Part shown: in pieces, positions 5,525 to 9,243 of the stretch | Position numbering within the stretch: the stretch's first letter is position 1 | Layout: each line of letters starts with the position of its first letter | Source: CAZGWJ01 sp964529445 | Lineage (GTDB): Bacteria; Oederibacteriota; Muellerivitia; Muellerivitales; Muellerivitaceae | NCBI GenBank assembly: GCA_964529445.1 | Contig: CAZGWJ010000100.1 | Location: 1-9,243, forward strand | Direction of reading: 5' to 3' | Length of the DNA stretch: 9,243 nucleotides | Made by a program: the position numbers and the translations under genes | Notes under the pieces: generated by a model | What the model was told of the DNA's origin: nothing | What the model saw: the letters and a program-made list of their open reading frames with translations, nothing else | The model's database searches: none

Positions 5525-5664
5525 TTCGATACACCCTGCCTATTCTTGTTGTCCAATCCGCCCATACGCGGGTGTCCAAGACGCAGTTTCGAATACCCTG
5601 CGCCGAGGACCCGGCGGACGTGAGCAGCGATCGTGGTATTGCGGAGGTTTTCTCGGATGGCCAT
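5515..5664 (-). CDS. Leader ORF 1 before typA, 49 codons, TypA-like N-terminus
   Basis: This frame starts ATG at 5664 and encodes MAIRENLRNTTIAAHV, matching the TypA N-terminus at 12 of 16 residues. About 33 residues without resemblance follow (RRVLGAGYSK...SKWL), then TAA at 5517-5515. The stop overlaps the beginning of leader ORF 2, whose ATG is at 5524, so the two are chained by a 10-nt overlap. GGAAGG lies 4 nt before the ATG, with a second AAGGG further upstream. A promoter-like -10 about 35 nt upstream would give it a short 5' leader. Relative to typA, six changed codons are synonymous and four are not, so it is more diverged than leader ORF 2. It may be a leader peptide or a relic. Confidence 0.45.
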   Translation of the reverse strand: MAIRENLRNTTIAAHVRRVLGAGYSKLRLGHPRMGGLDNKNRQGVSKWL

Positions 5665-5697
5665 CGATCCTTCCCGATCCCTTCAAAACGACGCGCG

Positions 5698-5726
5698 AGT
5701 ATAGCGAATGGCACTCAGGAAGGAAA
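5698..5726 (-). promoter_or_regulatory. Candidate sigma-70-type promoter for the leader ORFs and typA
   Basis: On the minus strand TATACT (5703-5698, preceded by GC) matches five of six bases of the -10 consensus. A weak -35 (TTTCCT, 5726-5721) sits 17 bp upstream. Transcription would start near 5691, about 27 nt before the ATG of leader ORF 1, so one transcript would carry both leader ORFs and typA. No terminator precedes it after the small membrane protein gene, so read-through from upstream is also possible. Confidence 0.45.
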
Positions 5727-5739
5727 GTCCGGAGGCGAG

Positions 5740-5762
5740 ATATCGAAACCGTTCGACGATAT
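5740..5762. promoter_or_regulatory. Inverted repeat upstream of the candidate typA promoter
   Basis: ATATCG (5740-5745) and CGATAT (5757-5762) form a perfect 6-bp inverted repeat around 11 nt, starting 14 nt upstream of the weak -35. The position would suit an activator or repressor site. It has no T-run and is not a terminator. The rest of 5763-5799 shows nothing else. Confidence 0.3.
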
Positions 5763-5799
5763 GCCTTGTGACGATCAACGCGCCGGCCGCTTCATACGG

Positions 5800-6231
5800 C
5801 TAGGGCTTGGGGATCGCTTCCTTAACCTTTTCCCAAGTGTCCTTCACCTGATCCCCGGCATTGTCTTTGGCCTTCTCCGCGGCCTTCACTGCCTGCTTCT
5901 TGATCCGCTTCACGTTCCGCTGGATGTCCCAGGCCTTCAGGGAAACCAACCCGAGAATGGCCAAGCTCACGAGGAGTGTCGACCAGAAAACACCCTCGGC
6001 GGCCGCGGAAAGGAGCAAGGCCAACAGGAAAACCACGGTCTCGAACAGGATCAATCCCAGGATATAGACCGCCCAGAACAGAGGTCCCTGTTCCACCCAT
6101 TTCTCCGTCATTCCACGGACCAGGGAATCCAGGTTCGCGGGATCCCAATTCCCCAGGACCAACCCCATCCACAGAAGCGCCGCCCCATTGACGGCGGCCA
6201 TGATCGCCAGGGCCCGAACCAGGAATTTCAT
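5800..6231 (-). CDS. Small integral membrane protein with amphipathic C-terminal tail
   Basis: A 143-residue protein with three likely membrane helices, at about residues 4-27, 50-74 and 81-100. The C-terminal tail (about 101-143) is Lys/Ala/Glu-rich and helical (RIKKQAVKAAEKAKDNAGDQVKDTWEKVK), resembling a soluble amphipathic or coiled-coil arm. The loop at 28-49 carries acidic and Trp residues. The start is firm: AAGGAGG lies 8 nt before the ATG at 6231, inside the end of the upstream esterase gene, and the two genes overlap as ATGA. They are therefore very probably co-transcribed and translationally coupled. The family is not recognised; a helper or anchor in the envelope for the lipoprotein esterase is only a guess from gene order. 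Confidence 0.88.
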   Translation of the reverse strand: MKFLVRALAIMAAVNGAALLWMGLVLGNWDPANLDSLVRGMTEKWVEQGPLFWAVYILGLILFETVVFLLALLLSAAAEGVFWSTLLVSLAILGLVSLKAWDIQRNVKRIKKQAVKAAEKAKDNAGDQVKDTWEKVKEAIPKP

Positions 6232-7199
6232 CGGGTCACCCTCCTTGAATGCTTCTTGAAGAATTCCCAGATCAGCACATTGGCGTCGAAGTCGCGGCAG
6301 GTGTGGCCGATGTAGCGGGCCGGGGCGTAGGCATCACCCCCGGGCCAGGTATGTCCCCCGTCCTTCACCGTCACCAGCACAACCTCGCTCCCCTGCCGTC
6401 CTCCCGCCCAGGTTTCCACCGAGGCCGTGCAGTTGTCGAACCGGTCCTTCTCGGGAATCTCGACCTTGAGCGGCCGCCCCTTGCATCCGTTGGCCTTCTT
6501 CCAGAAATCCGCAGTCCGGTCGAAAGACAGGGTTTCCCCGAGTTCCTTCTTGCGGAATCGGATCATCCCGCCCTCATGGGGCACCAGGGGATCCTTCGTC
6601 CCCCCGATGAGCATCACGGGCAAGGGCTGGGATGGTTGGCAGGCCGCTTTCTGGCTGACCGGCATATAACCGGACACCATGGCGACCGCGGCGAAACGCC
6701 CGGGCTTTTCGCAGGCCAGGCGGCTCGTCATCATCGCCCCGTTCGAGATCCCAGCCACGTAGATCCGGTCCCTGTCCACCGGCAGTTGGGACGACAGGCG
6801 ATCCATCAGGGTCGAAAGGAACCCCACATCGTCGATGCCCTCCACGACCTTATCGTGATCCCGGATACCTCGCCCGTCGTTCCAATGACGCTCGACGCCA
6901 TCCGGATAGACCGCGATGAATCCCTCCGTATCGGCCAGCCGGTTCCACCCCCCCTGCGTCAAACCGATCATCTTCTTCCCCGACCCCAGACCGCCATGGA
7001 GGAGCAGGACGAGGGGCATCTTGCGGGCGGGGTCGGCCGTACGCGGGACATAATAAAGATAGGTGCGGGCGCGACCACCGTGCTCCAGGGTTCCCTCCAG
7101 AACCGGCGGAAGACCCGGCCCGCGCTGGAACCGCGCGCAGGAGGAAAGGGACAGGGCGATCAGAACCACCAGAATCGTCCGCGCAGGATCGCTTCTCAC
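6228..7199 (-). CDS. Lipoprotein esterase, PHB depolymerase/LpqC-like alpha/beta hydrolase
   Basis: A 323-residue secreted hydrolase of the esterase-PHB family (COG3509/LpqC, related to feruloyl and acetylxylan esterases). The N-terminus has a hydrophobic stretch ending in LSSC, with lipobox Cys21, so it is probably lipid-anchored. Alpha/beta-hydrolase landmarks are complete: the oxyanion HGG (68-70), nucleophile elbow GISNG with Ser152, Asp203 in GGTKDPLVP, and His283 in DGGHTWPGG. Four or more Cys (163, 187, 239, 257, 301) may form disulfides after export. The substrate is unknown; ester-linked polysaccharide side groups or polyesters are typical of relatives. It starts at GTG (7199) with GGAGG 9 nt upstream, and its start overlaps the stop of the upstream exported-protein gene as GTGA. 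Its own end overlaps the membrane-protein gene as ATGA. The whole group reads as one envelope operon. Confidence 0.95.
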   Translation of the reverse strand: MRSDPARTILVVLIALSLSSCARFQRGPGLPPVLEGTLEHGGRARTYLYYVPRTADPARKMPLVLLLHGGLGSGKKMIGLTQGGWNRLADTEGFIAVYPDGVERHWNDGRGIRDHDKVVEGIDDVGFLSTLMDRLSSQLPVDRDRIYVAGISNGAMMTSRLACEKPGRFAAVAMVSGYMPVSQKAACQPSQPLPVMLIGGTKDPLVPHEGGMIRFRKKELGETLSFDRTADFWKKANGCKGRPLKVEIPEKDRFDNCTASVETWAGGRQGSEVVLVTVKDGGHTWPGGDAYAPARYIGHTCRDFDANVLIWEFFKKHSRRVTR

Positions 7200-8014
7200 T
7201 GAGGGCTACCTCCAATACCGCTCTGCCGGAAAAGAAGGATGACCTTCATGCCCGCAGGCGGCTCAAATTCCTCGTCCGGCACGTCCTTCACGGTGATGGA
7301 CTTGGCCATGAAGTAATAACGCTTCCCGTTGCCGGGCCAATAATTGAATGCAACCGGCACTCCCTTGAAGGAAGGCTCCAGCACGCTCGTCTCGACGTTG
7401 AAAGCCTGGAGGACCACGCGGGAGAAATCCCGGCAAAGGGTTCCCGCAGCCTCGAACCAGTATTCCTGCTTGCCGGACAATCCCGTGGATCCCTTGTCAG
7501 CGGACCAGACCTGGAATCGACGGGCGCCGCCCTTCGTCCCCTCGTAAGTCTCGCAAGACCAGTTCGCGAGCGTCACGCCGGAGGATTCATGGCCGTACTT
7601 CGAATTGACCCAATCCTGCATCATCCCGACCAGGAAACTCCACCGTTCCGGCAGGCTGGGATAGGTCCTTGCCTCTTCCGCTAGATACTTGCGCTCCCAA
7701 TACCTGAAATTACCGCCCAAGTTGCGTTGGATGGCCATGAAATCCCGTTCGGCGACTTCCCGGCAACGATGGATGGAATGGTCCATGATCCGGAGAAGAG
7801 TCTTTCTCCGATCATAAACGAGAGAAAACCGATCCTCGCCACGGATGGAATCAAAACGGTATTTTTGGGAGGTCAGTAAGAGACGAATCCGATAGGGGTT
7901 GGAAACGTCGGCCGCATCCCCCATCACCCCTTCCACCCATACGGCCGGAGACGCCGACAGGGAGGGTGTCCACAACAAGCACAGCAGGAAGACCCAGGAA
8001 CCGCACCGAAGCAA
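7196..8014 (-). CDS. Exported beta-rich protein, possibly DUF4412/LolA-like
   Basis: A 272-residue exported protein. Residues 1-20 form a signal peptide with likely cleavage near SLSA-SPA; there is no lipobox Cys at the cleavage point. The mature protein begins with strand-like segments (AVWVEGVMGD, YRIRLLLTSQKYRFDS, FSLVYDRRKTLLRIMD), continues with a helical stretch (about 85-140), and ends in further strands (GKQEYWFEAAG, VAFNYWP, YYFMAKSITVKDVPDEEFEPPAGMKVI). The opening pattern and the closing 'P..F..P.GM' recall DUF4412-type periplasmic proteins with a LolA-like fold; this is a memory-based similarity and weak. It starts at TTG (8014), chosen because GGAGGAAGG lies just upstream and the signal peptide begins there. 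The gene is 21 nt from the TPR gene and overlaps the esterase by 4 nt, so it probably works with the esterase in the envelope. Confidence 0.87.
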   Translation of the reverse strand: MLRCGSWVFLLCLLWTPSLSASPAVWVEGVMGDAADVSNPYRIRLLLTSQKYRFDSIRGEDRFSLVYDRRKTLLRIMDHSIHRCREVAERDFMAIQRNLGGNFRYWERKYLAEEARTYPSLPERWSFLVGMMQDWVNSKYGHESSGVTLANWSCETYEGTKGGARRFQVWSADKGSTGLSGKQEYWFEAAGTLCRDFSRVVLQAFNVETSVLEPSFKGVPVAFNYWPGNGKRYYFMAKSITVKDVPDEEFEPPAGMKVILLFRQSGIGGSPQ

Positions 8015-8035
8015 ATCGCACCTTCCTCCCGATCT

Positions 8036-8536
8036 TTACTCCGCGATGTACTTGCCGATGTGGACCTTGTTGGCCTCGGCGCCGGCGATGTAATCGCGGG
8101 CGAGCTGGGCCTTGGGCGTGTCCTTCGGGGCCACCTCGAGGTATCGATTCCAGCAGGAGATGGCCTTGTCCTTGTGGCCGCGCTGGACATAGATGCCGCC
8201 GAGGGAGAAATGGACATCGATATGGTTCGGGTCGAGGGCCAAAACGCGATCGTACTCGACCAGTGCCTCCTCCCACCACATCTTGGAATAGTAGGCGTTG
8301 CCCAGATGGAAATGGGCGGAAGGATGGTCCGGGCGCAGGGCCACGGCCTTGGTGCATTCCTTGATGGACTCGTCGAAACGGCCGGTCTTGAAGAGCAGGA
8401 TGCCGAGGTTCAACTGCGCGGGGAAATAGGCGGAATCCTCCTGGATGGCCTGCCGGTACAGTTCCTCGGCCCCGGCCAGGTCCTGGGCCTTGTAGAGGTT
8501 CACCGCTTCCCTGTTGAGATCCGCCGCTGATGCCAT
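8036..8536 (-). CDS. TPR repeat protein, 166 residues
   Basis: The protein is almost entirely four tandem 34-residue tetratricopeptide repeats, at about 5-37, 38-71, 72-105 and 106-139. They show the usual small/large pattern (for example FPAQLNLGILLFKTGRF and PSAHFHLGNAYYSK) and end in the 'D/P-N/D-H' signatures. A short C-terminal helix follows. TPR scaffolds bind partner peptides, so no reaction is implied. No signal peptide is seen, so it is probably cytoplasmic. The ATG at 8536 is preferred, with GAGG 5 nt before it. The frame continues upstream to a GTG at 8578, but those 14 codons lie mostly in the repeat at 8554-8640. It sits between hisG and an exported-protein gene 21 nt downstream. 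The partner is not identified. Confidence 0.93.
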   Translation of the reverse strand: MASAADLNREAVNLYKAQDLAGAEELYRQAIQEDSAYFPAQLNLGILLFKTGRFDESIKECTKAVALRPDHPSAHFHLGNAYYSKMWWEEALVEYDRVLALDPNHIDVHFSLGGIYVQRGHKDKAISCWNRYLEVAPKDTPKAQLARDYIAGAEANKVHIGKYIAE

Positions 8537-8553
8537 TTCCACCTCAAAAGCCA

Positions 8554-8640
8554 GAACCGCAGAGAACGCAGTGGTCACAGAGATTCTCTTTATTTCAAAA
8601 CCACAGTCCGTCCCTGCGCTCCCCGCGTCCCCTGCGGTTC
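8554..8640. repeat. Degenerate 87-nt palindromic repeat between hisG and the TPR gene
   Basis: The ends GAACCGCAG and CTGCGGTTC are a perfect 9-bp inverted repeat. Inside, the arms continue with diverged GAACGCAG / CACAGAG units against GGACGCGG / GCGCAGG; about 22 of the outer 29 positions match. The centre is AT-rich (CTCTTTATTTCAAAACC). This is the style of the 'AACCGCAGAGAACGCAGAG' palindromic repeats that I recall from many environmental bacterial genomes, but that recall is unverified. It would form a long hairpin in any hisG-TPR transcript. It fills the space between the hisG stop and the TPR ribosome site. Confidence 0.75.
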
Positions 8641-8646
8641 AATACT

Positions 8647-9243
8647 TCAGGGTATGACCTTGTTCAAAGGGTACTCGACGATACCCTGGGCGCCCGCGTC
8701 CTTCAGCCGAGGGATCATTTCCCTCACGACCTTCTCGTCGATGATGGTGTCCACGTCCACCCACTCCTTGTCCTGCAGGTCGGATACGGTGGGGGAATTC
8801 ATCGACGGCAGTTCCTTCAGGACGGCGGCGAGATTCTTCTTGGGCACGTTCATCTTGAGCCCGACCTTCTCCTCCGCGGCCAGGGCTCCCCGCAGCAACA
8901 GGCAGAGGTTCTGGACCTTCTTCTTCTTCCAGGGATCCTGCCAGGCATCCTTGTTCACAATGACCACGGTCGAGGACTCCATCACGGTCTCGAGGATGAC
9001 GAGGTTGTTGGCCTTCAGGGAGGAACCCGTCTCGGTGACCTCGATGATGGCATCGGCCAATTCGGGCGGTTTCGCCTCGGTGGCGCCCCACGAGAATTCG
9101 ACATCGGCCGTGACCCCGTTCTTCTTCAGGTATTCCTTCGTGACGTTCACCAGCTCGGTGGCGATGCGCTTGCCCTGGAGATCCCGGGGGCCCTTGATGG
9201 GGGAGTCGGCTGGCACCGCCAGGACCCAACGCACGGGCTTGAG
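8647..9243 (-). CDS. hisG: ATP phosphoribosyltransferase, long form, N-terminus outside window
   Basis: The first enzyme of histidine biosynthesis, condensing ATP and PRPP. Only the last 198 residues are visible; the frame is open to the right edge (LKPVRWVLAVPAD...), so the true start lies outside. The catalytic half shows GKRIATELVNVTKEYL, the PRPP-loop segment ADAIIEVTETGSSLKAN and the following LVILETVMESS. From about visible residue 115 comes the long-form regulatory domain (NVPKKNLAAVLKELPS, SPTVSDL, DKEWVDVDTIIDE, LKDAGAQGIVEYPLNKVI). This ACT-like domain binds histidine for feedback inhibition, and means no HisZ partner is needed. It is the most upstream gene visible. A palindromic repeat separates it from the TPR gene, so co-transcription is uncertain; no other his gene is in the window. 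Confidence 0.97.
   Translation of the reverse strand, partial: LKPVRWVLAVPADSPIKGPRDLQGKRIATELVNVTKEYLKKNGVTADVEFSWGATEAKPPELADAIIEVTETGSSLKANNLVILETVMESSTVVIVNKDAWQDPWKKKKVQNLCLLLRGALAAEEKVGLKMNVPKKNLAAVLKELPSMNSPTVSDLQDKEWVDVDTIIDEKVVREMIPRLKDAGAQGIVEYPLNKVIP

Larger units (their letters stand above)
5340..5664 (-). repeat. Three copies of the typA 5' end at exact 140-nt spacing
   Basis: The first 45 nt of typA (5340-5384) recur at 5480-5524 and 5620-5664, all in the same orientation. Counted by hand, typA matches the nearer copy at 35 of 45 bases, the farther copy at 33 of 45, and the two extra copies match each other at 28 of 45. The start codons are exactly 140 nt apart (5664, 5524, 5384), and the 95-nt stretches between blocks are only weakly alike (for example CTCGGACACC against CTTGGACACC, and GCAG..GGG before the next ATG). 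Because 140 is not a multiple of three, each copy lies in a different frame. Most differences are synonymous: of nine altered codons between typA and the nearer copy, eight keep the amino acid. Confidence 0.93.

Noticed and set aside
5340..5664. Possibility that the typA repeats are an assembly artefact
   Set aside because: The copies differ at 22-38 percent of bases with mostly synonymous changes, which assembly duplication cannot produce.
5499..5714. 71-codon minus-strand frame over the typA leader region
   Set aside because: It lies in a different frame from the two leader ORFs, ignores the conserved TypA-like blocks and has no recognisable features.

Overview
The window comes from a Gram-negative-type bacterium with a GC-rich genome. 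Evidence for this includes a lipoprotein with a lipobox, three further Sec signal peptides, a GAF-GGDEF regulator and a long-form HisG. Lineage cannot be fixed from this sequence. Two intergenic repeats resemble ones I recall from environmental genomes. Every gene I support lies on the minus strand, so transcription runs from right to left; the long plus-strand frames are antisense shadows.

In transcription order: (1) 9243-8647, the 3' two-thirds of hisG, cut by the window edge. (2) After a degenerate 87-nt palindromic repeat, a compact gene run: a TPR protein (8536-8036), an exported beta-rich protein with a TTG start (8014-7196), a PHB-depolymerase/LpqC-like lipoprotein esterase (7199-6228, GTGA overlap) and a small membrane protein (6231-5800, ATGA overlap). 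The esterase, the exported protein and probably the membrane protein look like one cell-envelope operon. (3) The typA/bipA locus (5384-3543). (4) Two unlinked exported proteins of unknown function, at 3426-2956 and 2771-1728; the second has a Pro/Ala-rich GLPxLP repeat region and ends at a strong terminator. (5) A 59-residue membrane peptide (1652-1473), then a gene-free stretch holding a compact three-stem RNA fold and a second strong terminator. (6) A 77-residue zinc-ribbon/membrane-anchor protein (1146-913). (7) A GAF-GGDEF protein (822-1) cut by the left edge inside its GGDEF motif.

The most unusual element is upstream of typA. The first 15 codons of typA occur twice more, at exact 140-nt spacing, as the starts of two short open frames of 49 and 46 codons. 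These frames sit between a promoter-like -10 and typA. They are chained: leader ORF 1 overlaps the start of leader ORF 2, and leader ORF 2 ends in a TAATG junction with typA. The copies differ from typA mostly at synonymous positions, which points to selection on the encoded peptide rather than a recent duplication or an assembly error. I interpret this, as inference, as a tandem leader-peptide array that mimics the nascent N-terminus of TypA and could control its translation.

Secondary points of interest are a GGDEF domain that has lost its first metal-binding Asp but kept the RxxD inhibition site, the three-stem RNA fold next to a terminator, four 9-nt repeats over the typA stop codon, and the repeat between hisG and the TPR gene.
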